5,803 bases of DNA, taken from JBAZCO01 sp041654915 (lineage in GTDB: Bacteria > Bacillota > Clostridia > Christensenellales > DTU072). The notes beneath the pieces were generated by a model. The model searched no databases. It saw only the letters and a program-made list of their open reading frames with translations, and was not told the origin of the DNA. Shown in pieces: positions 1 through 4,052 of the stretch. Position numbers and translations under genes: made by a program. Positions within the stretch are counted from its first letter, which is position 1; each line of letters begins with the position of its first letter. The DNA lies in NCBI GenBank assembly GCA_041654915.1, contig JBAZCO010000105.1, positions 1-5,803 of the forward strand, in the 5' to 3' direction.

Positions 1-671
1 ACCTTAGCCTTATCCCACATTATGCGGTGCTAGACCCTAGCCTTACCCTAAAGTTGCCCAAACATATTACATCTACAACGGGTATGGATGCGCTAACTCA
101 CGCAGTAGAGGCGTACATCGGGAGGAGCAATACCAAAGCAACAAGAGAGATGGCGCTAAAGGCAACCAAACTTATATTTGCTAACCTTAAAAAGGTATAT
201 GATGACGGCAGCGATATTATCGCCCGTTCGGATATGCAGCTTGCGTCTTACTATGCGGGGGCGGCGTTTACAAGAGCGTATGTGGGTTATGTACACGGGA
301 TAGCGCACAGTCTTGGTGGCTTGTATGGCACGCCGCATGGACTTGCCAATGCGGTAATTCTGCCCTATGTATTAGATGCGTACGCTGGCGCAATTTATAG
401 GCAACTTGCAGAGCTGGCAGATGCCGCAGGAATCGCCAAAAATCTCGAGAGCGACAAGGCAAAAGCGGAAACTTTTATTGCGGCTATTCGCACAATGAAC
501 GAGGAAATGGGAATACCTAGTGCGATAAAAGAACTTAAAAAAGAGGATTACGGCATAATAACCAAGAGGGTGCTTGCAGAGTCCAACCCCTTCTATCCTG
601 TTCCCGTGTTGTGGGATGAGGAGGATATTATCGCAATTTTGGATAAAATCCGAACAGAAACATTAAATTAA
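1..671 (+). CDS. Iron-type alcohol dehydrogenase, C-terminal part (5' truncated by window)
   Basis: This is an NAD(P)-dependent group III (iron-containing) alcohol dehydrogenase, which interconverts alcohols and aldehydes or ketones in the cytoplasm. The frame is open from base 3 with no start inside the window; the GTG at 27 lies inside a conserved family stretch (IPHYAVLDP), so the gene begins upstream. About 222 residues of a family length near 380-400 remain. Numbering from that GTG codon, the metal ligands are visible: Asp21 and His25 in GMDALTHAVEAY, then His90 and His104 in VHGIAHSLGGLYGTPHG (His94 is also conserved). Their spacing matches the Asp/His/His/His set of E. coli FucO (196, 200, 263, 277). 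The all-helical C-terminal domain ends at TAA 669-671. The NAD-binding domain lies outside the window, so substrate and cofactor preference cannot be judged. Only 10 nt separate it from hflX, so the two are probably cotranscribed. Confidence 0.93.
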   Translation, partial: LSLIPHYAVLDPSLTLKLPKHITSTTGMDALTHAVEAYIGRSNTKATREMALKATKLIFANLKKVYDDGSDIIARSDMQLASYYAGAAFTRAYVGYVHGIAHSLGGLYGTPHGLANAVILPYVLDAYAGAIYRQLAELADAAGIAKNLESDKAKAETFIAAIRTMNEEMGIPSAIKELKKEDYGIITKRVLAESNPFYPVPVLWDEEDIIAILDKIRTETLN

Positions 672-681
672 CAAGGAATAT

Positions 682-1764
682 ATGACGGAAGAAATAATTA
701 AAAAAGCAATTTTAGTAAATGTCACATCGGAAAAAGATGCCGAAAAACCGTTTGAGGAGTTGGAGCGCCTTGCCGATACCGCAGGATATCAAACTGTGGG
801 ATATATGACGCAAAAAAGGGAGTATCCCGACAAAGCCACTTATATAGGGAAGGGCAAGTTAGAGGAATTAAAAGCCGCCGCCGAGGTATTGGAGGCGGAT
901 ATTATCATATTTGATAACGATATTAACGGCAGTCAGTTTAACAACTTAGAGAGTGTTTTGAATATTGATGTTATCGACCGCCGCACTTTGATACTTGAAA
1001 TCTTTTCCCGCCACGCAGTATCCAACGAGGGCAAACTGCAAGTAGAGCTTGCGCAAAAACGCAATATGTTGCCCCGTATATTGGGCAAGGGTATGGTATT
1101 GTCACGGCAAGGCGGCGGCGGTGGTGGCGGTGGCGGTGCACGCCGTGGCGGCGGCGAGCAACAGCTTGAACTTGATAGGCGCACTCTGCGTAAAGAAATC
1201 GCCGATTTGGAAACACGGATAAACAAACTAACAGAGGAGCGGCAGTTGCGGCGGGCAAAGCGACAAAAGAACGAACTTAAAGTTGTATCCATAGTTGGCT
1301 ATACCAATGCGGGCAAGTCTACGCTTATGAACAGCCTTACAAAAGCGGGAGTAAGGGCGGAGGACAAGCTTTTTGCAACCCTAGACCCAGTGAGCCGCAA
1401 ATTTTGGCTAGATACAGGCAAGGAGTTTTTGTTAATAGATACCGTTGGCTTTATATCCCGTTTGCCGCACGAGTTAATCAAAGCTTTTCGCAGCACTCTT
1501 GAAGAAAGCAAGTATGCAGACCTCATTTTGCACATAGTGGACGGCGCATCGGAAAATGCGCTTTCGGAGTTCGACACGGTGAACGAAGTGCTTTCGTCAA
1601 TAGGTATAACAGAAACCCCGATATTAACTGTAATTAACAAGAGCGACCTTGGCGCACCGGAATTTATCCCTCAAGCGGAAAATATAGTTGTTGTTAGTGC
1701 AAAGACGGGCGAGGGTATGGACGCATTAAAAGATAAAATATCCGAAATGCTATTTACAGGCTAA
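682..1764 (+). CDS. hflX: GTPase HflX, short form with polyglycine linker
   Basis: HflX is a ribosome-binding GTPase that splits stalled 70S ribosomes or hibernating 100S particles and acts under stress. ATG 682 is preceded by AAGGAA (673-678). The 360-residue product starts with the HflX N-terminal domain (about 1-140, with TYIGKGKLEEL, NNLE, VIDRRTLILEIF and KLQVELAQ). A Gly/Arg hinge (141-160) and a helical coiled segment (160-200, LDRRTLRKEI...) follow. The G domain has G1 GYTNAGKST (206-214), the switch I region FATLDP (231-236), G3 DTVGF (253-257), G4 NKSD (319-322) and G5 SAK (339-341). Two features are unusual. The usual GGGIGTRGPGE-type hinge is replaced by nine consecutive glycines (144-152) followed by ARRGGGE. 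The protein also stops about 20 residues after G5, so the C-terminal domain of longer homologues (E. coli, about 426 residues) is missing. The family assignment is secure. Confidence 0.97.
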   Translation: MTEEIIKKAILVNVTSEKDAEKPFEELERLADTAGYQTVGYMTQKREYPDKATYIGKGKLEELKAAAEVLEADIIIFDNDINGSQFNNLESVLNIDVIDRRTLILEIFSRHAVSNEGKLQVELAQKRNMLPRILGKGMVLSRQGGGGGGGGGARRGGGEQQLELDRRTLRKEIADLETRINKLTEERQLRRAKRQKNELKVVSIVGYTNAGKSTLMNSLTKAGVRAEDKLFATLDPVSRKFWLDTGKEFLLIDTVGFISRLPHELIKAFRSTLEESKYADLILHIVDGASENALSEFDTVNEVLSSIGITETPILTVINKSDLGAPEFIPQAENIVVVSAKTGEGMDALKDKISEMLFTG

Positions 1765-1813
1765 CAAACCTCAAAGACACTATTATTTTATATAATCTGA
1801 ATTACTCCTACTG

Positions 1814-1868
1814 TCAATCGAAAAAGCTAGTTGTCGCTAACGCAAAGACGGTAGGGGGTATGGACGCA
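1814..1868 (+). repeat. Decayed partial copy of the hflX 3' end
   Basis: These 55 bases align without gaps to hflX bases 1671-1725, 143 bp upstream, with 44 of 55 identical when counted by hand. The longest shared run is GGGTATGGACGCA; GCAAAGACGG is also shared. The matching hflX segment encodes the G5 loop and the following helix (VVVSAKTGEGMDA). In the same reading phase the copy reads LVVANAKTVGGMDA, then unrelated residues to a TGA near 1937. There is no start codon or ribosome binding site, so I treat it as a relic of a local duplication and not a gene. It lies inside the candidate leftward RNA, which is therefore largely complementary to the end of the hflX mRNA. Confidence 0.75.
1821..1841 (-). 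terminator. Possible weak intrinsic terminator of the leftward RNA
   Basis: Read on the minus strand, GUUAG-CGACAA-CUAGC is followed directly by UUUUU. The stem is only five pairs and includes a G-U, so termination would be weak. The paralogous hflX bases lack this hairpin, so it arose in the duplicated copy. Read-through would give antisense RNA to hflX. Confidence 0.35.
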
Positions 1869-2009
1869 ATTTTTCCTGCTGTTTTTTCTCGGTTAACTAA
1901 AATCTTTCATCCTAAGAATAATAGCTTATCCCATTGAGTTAAGCGTTAACCATTTTCATCCTCGTCCAAATGCAGGGACGGTAACACTCCCCCATATTAG
2001 CATATTGCT
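1821..2009 (-). ncRNA. Candidate leftward structured small RNA next to hflX
   Basis: I do not recognise a known family. The case rests on a perfect minus-strand promoter at 2016-2044, a weak hairpin followed by five U at 1821-1841, and nested pairing between, giving a predicted RNA of about 190 nt. Pairs visible in plus coordinates are the 5' hairpin 1996-2002 with 2006-2012; 1989-1993 with 1854-1858 (five G-C); 1963-1968 with 1861-1866 (UGGACG/CGUCCA); 1945-1951 with 1891-1897 (GGUUAAC/GUUAACC); and, stacked on that, 1940-1944 with 1924-1928. AGGAUGAAA occurs twice in the RNA. It holds no open frame of note. 6S RNA was considered, but the independent 5' hairpin before the outer stem does not fit. 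The 3' third derives from the hflX copy. The direction is inferred from the promoter. Confidence 0.5.
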
Positions 2010-2015
2010 AATTAT

Positions 2016-2044
2016 ATTATATATTTTCGCTATTGTGTTGTCAA
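2016..2044 (-). promoter_or_regulatory. Consensus sigma-A-type promoter reading leftward
   Basis: On the minus strand, TTGACA (2044-2039) and TATAAT (2021-2016) are separated by exactly 17 bp. Both hexamers match the consensus perfectly. The predicted start is near 2009. No leftward open reading frame with a ribosome binding site follows, which points to a non-coding transcript. The surrounding DNA is AT-rich, so some chance matches to the -10 are expected, but a double perfect match at ideal spacing is unlikely to be random. Confidence 0.7.
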
Positions 2045-2205
2045 TATCAATTTTTGATTCAGGTTGTATAAGCTAAATAACAATTTATTATTTATTATTT
2101 ATTTGTAATATTTTGCTATGGAAATAACAGTAGAAACTTTAAATACTCTTTTTTGTTGTTTATAATGTATATTACTTTTTTTCAGATCGGGCAAAAAAGT
2201 AATAC
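2045..2205. other. AT-rich spacer with an 11-bp inverted repeat
   Basis: No gene is visible. The only clear structure is a perfect 11-bp inverted repeat, ATTACTTTTTT at 2171-2181 and AAAAAAGTAAT at 2193-2203, with an 11-nt loop. The stem is almost all A-T, so as RNA it would be weak. It sits just beyond the minus-strand terminator at 2206-2238 and could be leftover flank of a former insertion or a backup terminator; neither is proven. Confidence 0.4.
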
Positions 2206-2238
2206 AAAAAAGCCGCCAAACGCCCTTTCCGAGGCGGC
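2206..2238 (-). terminator. Leftward intrinsic terminator with an overlapping rival hairpin
   Basis: Read on the minus strand, GCCGCC (2238-2233) and GGCGGC (2217-2212) form a GC-rich stem followed at once by six U (2211-2206). An overlapping stem, CAAACGCC (2243-2236) with GGCGTTTG (2224-2217), shares bases with both arms, so the two folds exclude each other. The plus strand has no U run after the stem, so the direction is leftward. No protein gene ends here; the upstream sequence on this strand is the repeat array. Confidence 0.6.
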
Positions 2239-2243
2239 GTTTG

Positions 2244-2404
2244 ACCCGCAACTCCGCCCCTCCCCACAATCGTTATATGTAGTATTATCTATCTCTAACC
2301 CCTCCCGTCAGGAGGTGTAGAAAGCGGTTAGGTTATGTTGTGGTAATCGCTAGAGTTTTTTGACAATCATATTTGCGTTTTGTGGCATACAAAACTAAAA
2401 TATG
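2244..2404. other. Spacer between terminator and repeat array
   Basis: No gene is visible. A nested hairpin occurs at 2295-2331: CTAACC (2295-2300) pairs with GGTTAG (2326-2331) and encloses CCTCC-CGTCA-GGAGG (2301-2315). The sequence GTGGTAATCGCT at 2340-2351 matches, with one mismatch and in opposite orientation, a conserved motif inside the 115-118-bp inverted-repeat modules of the array. This may be a remnant of an inverted copy, but the match is short. Confidence 0.35.
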
Positions 2405-2491
2405 GGAGCTACAATCGAACACCAATAACCCCGTCTGAAGTTGGATAAGGTGCGACGGCAGCAGGTTTTTGATGGATTTTGAGATGAATTT

Positions 2492-2566
2492 GAACGGAAA
2501 TGCGACCGAGGTCGTACAAGCGGTACGATAGGGAGCATTTGGGCTTACAAGCCCCGCTAGCCGTTC
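2492..2566. other. Multi-branch foldable segment, unit 1
   Basis: The outer stem GAACGG (2492-2497) with CCGTTC (2561-2566) encloses AAATGC/GCATTT, an inner hairpin TCGTAC-AAGCG-GTACGA of six pairs, and a hairpin GGGCTT-AC-AAGCCC. Compared with unit 2 the inner hairpin is longer and the middle stem shorter. The pairings are palindromic, so either strand could form them. No fold was computed. Confidence 0.45.
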
Positions 2567-2600
2567 AAAGACGCCCAAAAGACGCAAAAAGATGCGTATA

Positions 2601-2718
2601 GTTAAAACATAGGGCGCAAAAACTAATTGCAGGTAATTTGAAAAGTTAACGCTTGCGGTAACGATAGTTTTTTCAAGCGACTACCACATTATATTAAAAT
2701 TGCACCCTTTGTTTTAAT
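2601..2718. repeat. Terminal-inverted-repeat module, copy 1
   Basis: This 118-bp module is bounded by imperfect 19-bp inverted repeats (GTTAAAACATAGGGCGCAA at 2601-2619 and TTGCACCCTTTGTTTTAAT at 2700-2718). Inside, on the minus strand, is the conserved motif GTGGTAGTCGCTT followed by an A run, CTATCGTTACC, and a short hairpin. It is too short to encode a transposase and has no obvious target-site duplication, so it could be MITE-like or an RNA element. Confidence 0.65.
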
Positions 2719-2725
2719 AATTCTA

Positions 2726-2758
2726 TAAGGGGGAAACTAACTCTTTGTTTCCCCCTTA
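2726..2758. other. Perfect 12-bp hairpin TAAGGGGGAAAC, unit 1
   Basis: TAAGGGGGAAAC (2726-2737) pairs perfectly with GTTTCCCCCTTA (2747-2758) around a 9-nt loop. Neither strand has a U run directly after it, so it is not a classic terminator. Unit 2 carries the same hairpin with 11 pairs (3188-3198 with 3208-3218). The truncated third region has only the left arm (3364-3374). Confidence 0.6.
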
Positions 2759-2964
2759 ACCCACTTCTTTCTCATAACTTTCCACTTTTTATAAGACTTG
2801 TCGCTAACCATTTGTTTGTAGTGAAAAAGACTGCCGTTATATTTTCCCCCATTTGGATATTTTATTTTATATTTTAGGAGCGACTAGCGAACACCAATAA
2901 ACCCCGTCTGAAGTTGGATAAGGTACGGCGGCAGCAGGTTTTTGATGGATTTTGAGGTGAATTT

Positions 2965-3039
2965 GAACGGAAATGCTCCCAAAGTCGTACAAGCGGTACT
3001 TGCAGGGAGCATTTGGGCTTGCAAGCCCGCTAGCCGTTC
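2965..3039. other. Multi-branch foldable segment, unit 2
   Basis: GAACGG (2965-2970) pairs with CCGTTC (3034-3039). Stacked inside, AAATGCTCCC (2971-2980) pairs perfectly with GGGAGCATTT (3005-3014). A perfect 14-nt palindrome, GGGCTTGCAAGCCC (3015-3028), forms a side arm, and GTAC-AAGCG-GTAC caps the long arm. Altogether this gives a three-way junction of about 75 nt, the best-formed structure of the array. Confidence 0.5.
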
Positions 3040-3062
3040 AAAGACGCAAAAAGATGCGGATA

Positions 3063-3179
3063 GTTAAAACATAGGGTGCAAAAACTGATTGCAGATAATT
3101 TGAAAAGTTAACGCTTGCGGTAACGATAGTTTTTTAAGCGACTACCACATTATATTAAAATTGCACCATATGTTTTAAC
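3063..3179. repeat. Terminal-inverted-repeat module, copy 2
   Basis: This 117-bp module has 19-bp ends, GTTAAAACATAGGGTGCAA (3063-3081) and TTGCACCATATGTTTTAAC (3161-3179), which are complementary at 18 of 19 positions. The interior matches copy 1 closely, including minus-strand GTGGTAGTCGCTTAAAAAAC and GTTACCGCAAGCG. No open frame is visible. Confidence 0.68.
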
Positions 3180-3338
3180 AACTCTTTAAGGGGGAAACAT
3201 ACTCTTTGTTTCCCCCTTTAACCCCCTTCTTTCTCATAACTTTCCGCTTTTTATAAGACTTGTCGCTAACCATTTGTTTGTAGTGAAAAAGACTGCCGTT
3301 ATATTTTCCCCCATTTGGATATTTTATTTTATATTTTT

Positions 3339-3520
3339 GGAGCGATAAGCGACTCCAAAAGATAAGGGGGAAACTAACGGTTGAATGCTCACAAAATAAC
3401 GATAGAATTATGTTATAGCTTTTATAATATGAGGATAATATGAGAAAGGAGGGTTATTAGGGAACTAAAAAGCACAAGTTCCCTAATTATATTAAAAGAA
3501 ATCCATATTGAAAAATACAA
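3339..3520. other. Truncated third repeat start and unique spacer
   Basis: The stretch begins like another unit (GGAGCGATAAGCGACTCC) and includes the left arm of the GGGGGAAAC hairpin (3364-3374), then becomes unique AT-rich sequence. A perfect 11-bp hairpin, ATTAGGGAACT (3456-3466) with AGTTCCCTAAT (3477-3487), follows. AAGGAGG at 3446-3452 looks like a ribosome binding site, but no start codon lies at a useful distance. No gene is visible. Confidence 0.5.
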
Positions 3521-3540
3521 GACGCAAAAAGATGCGGTTG

Positions 3541-3655
3541 ATAAAAACAGTGGGTGCAAAAATAAAAGCGCAAGCTTTTTGGAAAACTTGCGCTTTTGGT
3601 AACAGTTGTTTTTAAGCGATTCCACCCCAAATAATATTGCACCCAATATTTTTAT
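3541..3655. repeat. Terminal-inverted-repeat module, diverged copy 3 (SRP RNA trailer)
   Basis: This 115-bp module is preceded by the same GACGCAAAAAGATGCG hairpin (3521-3536) as copies 1 and 2. Its ends, ATAAAAACAGTGGGTGCAA (3541-3559) and TTGCACCCAATATTTTTAT (3637-3655), differ from those of the other copies but still pair with each other at most positions. The minus-strand interior keeps GTGGAATCGCTTAAAAAC and GTTACC. The core differs in holding a strong 11-bp hairpin that acts as a leftward terminator. The module abuts the 3' end of the SRP RNA. Confidence 0.65.
3558..3597 (-). terminator. Intrinsic terminator downstream of SRP RNA
   Basis: Read on the minus strand, AAAAGCGCAAG (3597-3587) and CTTGCGCTTTT (3574-3564) form a perfect 11-bp stem with a 12-nt loop, followed by A and five U (3562-3558). 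With the promoter-predicted start near 3921 this gives a primary transcript of about 365 nt. The B. subtilis scRNA is also made as a longer precursor (about 354 nt) and trimmed to 271 nt with RNase III, so a trimmed trailer here is plausible. Confidence 0.75.
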
Positions 3656-3656
3656 A

Positions 3657-3921
3657 AATAGTGCACCCGCTCCGACATATTATACCGAATCGGCTCGCCA
3701 ACAGGTGACTCCCTCAAAGTTTCCTTGTGGCACACTTCGAAATCCGCTTAGTGCTGCTGCGGTCAGGCTCTGACACGGTTCACGGCACAAAATTGCACAA
3801 GACCTTGCTATCAACATTCCTTATCGGCGTCGGCTTTCCATATAATATGCCTCGGCGGGCGTTCGACCCTGCTTTAGCGGTTTGCAGGTTACAGGGCACC
3901 GCTAGCTCCCCGTCTAGCACG
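3657..3921 (-). ncRNA. ffs: Signal recognition particle RNA, large Bacillota type with Alu domain
   Basis: This is the RNA core of the signal recognition particle. It binds Ffh and docks with FtsY to deliver ribosomes to the membrane. On the minus strand the Alu domain shows GGGGAGCTAGCGGTGCCCTG (about 3914-3895), ACCTGCAA and AGCAGGGTCGAA, closely matching the B. subtilis scRNA. The S domain carries GTGTCAG and AGCAGCAC on the two sides of the Ffh-binding loop (3751-3776). The 5' segment CGTGC and the 3' segment GGTGCAC can pair to close the molecule. Predicted length is about 265 nt against 271 nt in B. subtilis; ends are approximate. The apical hairpin is unusual: the canonical GUCC-GGAA-GGA is replaced by AGCC-UGAC-CGC. 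Promoter and terminator are listed separately. A 73-codon plus-strand frame over this gene is a shadow. Confidence 0.95.
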
Positions 3922-3927
3922 ATAATC

Positions 3928-3956
3928 AGTATACTATATAGAACTTGATTTTGCAA
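3928..3956 (-). promoter_or_regulatory. Promoter of the SRP RNA gene
   Basis: On the minus strand, TTGCAA (3956-3951) lies 17 bp from TATACT (3933-3928), one mismatch each from the sigma-A consensus. A start about seven bases later falls at 3921, the expected 5' end of the SRP RNA. Confidence 0.85.
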
Positions 3957-3976
3957 GCATATTTAAAATTAATTCA

Positions 3977-4005
3977 TTGACTTTAATACATGTTTATCAT
4001 ATAAT
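3977..4005 (+). promoter_or_regulatory. Consensus promoter of the lipoprotein-proS operon
   Basis: TTGACT (3977-3982) and TATAAT (4000-4005) are 17 bp apart, with the predicted start near 4012, leaving an AT-rich 5' leader of about 40 nt. It is back-to-back with the ffs promoter: the two -35 boxes are 20 bp apart (3957-3976). No operator or leader hairpin is evident. Confidence 0.8.
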
Positions 4006-4052
4006 ATTTATATATTTTAATTTATAACTTTAAATAAGTATAAGGAGTTACT

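Larger units (their letters stand above)
2405..2876. repeat. Tandem repeat unit 1 (about 470 bp, non-coding)
   Basis: This is the first of two adjacent direct repeats, taken to start at GGAGC. Its modules in order are a conserved 5' stretch with a multi-branch fold (2492-2566); a small hairpin GACGCAAAAAGATGCG (2581-2596); a 118-bp module with terminal inverted repeats (2601-2718); a GGGGGAAAC hairpin (2726-2758); and an AT-rich tail (2759-2876). The tail is almost identical to that of unit 2, with about three differences in 115 bp, while the front modules differ more and contain indels. A minus-strand frame of 84 codons (2333-2587) overlaps it but is not maintained as a start-to-stop frame in unit 2, so I do not call it a gene. 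Confidence 0.88.
2877..3338. repeat. Tandem repeat unit 2 (about 462 bp, non-coding)
   Basis: This second direct repeat follows unit 1 without a gap, with the same module order: multi-branch fold (2965-3039), GACGCAAAAAGATGCG (3043-3058), inverted-repeat module (3063-3179), GGGGGAAAC hairpin (3188-3218) and AT-rich tail (3220-3338). Compared with unit 1 it lacks a 10-bp insertion before the small hairpin and has several single-base indels. The region has no plus-strand gene; its minus-strand frames lack usable starts. Confidence 0.88.

Noticed and set aside
933..1640. Minus-strand frames opposite hflX
   Set aside because: They are shadows of a well-conserved GTPase gene; the polyproline in one is simply the antisense of the polyglycine codons.
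1794..1937. Small plus-strand gene containing the hflX-like peptide
   Set aside because: No start codon or ribosome binding site. The similarity to HflX ends abruptly after MDA, and the rest does not resemble a protein domain.
1821..2009. 6S RNA
   Set aside because: The size is right, but the RNA begins with its own 7-bp hairpin, so its 5' end does not pair with its 3' end, and the long symmetric hairpin with one central bubble is not evident. It cannot be excluded without a covariance-model search.
2333..2587. Minus-strand 84-codon frame across unit 1
   Set aside because: It spans palindromic repeat sequence. The matching stretch of unit 2 has compensating indels that shift part of the frame, no ATG start, and an earlier stop. 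No ribosome binding site or domain is recognisable.
2405..3338. CRISPR array or direct-repeat immunity locus
   Set aside because: There are only two units of about 470 bp, placed head to tail without short repeats and unique spacers, and no cas genes.
3430..3465. Ribosome binding site AAGGAGG with a small gene
   Set aside because: No ATG, GTG or TTG occurs at a workable distance downstream, and the following bases form a perfect hairpin.
3422..3646. Minus-strand 74-codon frame, hydrophobic
   Set aside because: It covers the SRP trailer module, its terminator and AT-rich spacer. The hydrophobicity follows from AT-rich composition, and no ribosome binding site is visible.
2405..3655. Insertion sequence or group II intron
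   Set aside because: No transposase or reverse transcriptase frame, no domain V-like motif, and no target-site duplications flanking the inverted-repeat modules.
3727..3948. Plus-strand 73-codon frame
   Set aside because: It lies entirely over the SRP RNA gene and its promoter, whose conserved Alu and Ffh-binding sequences explain the region.
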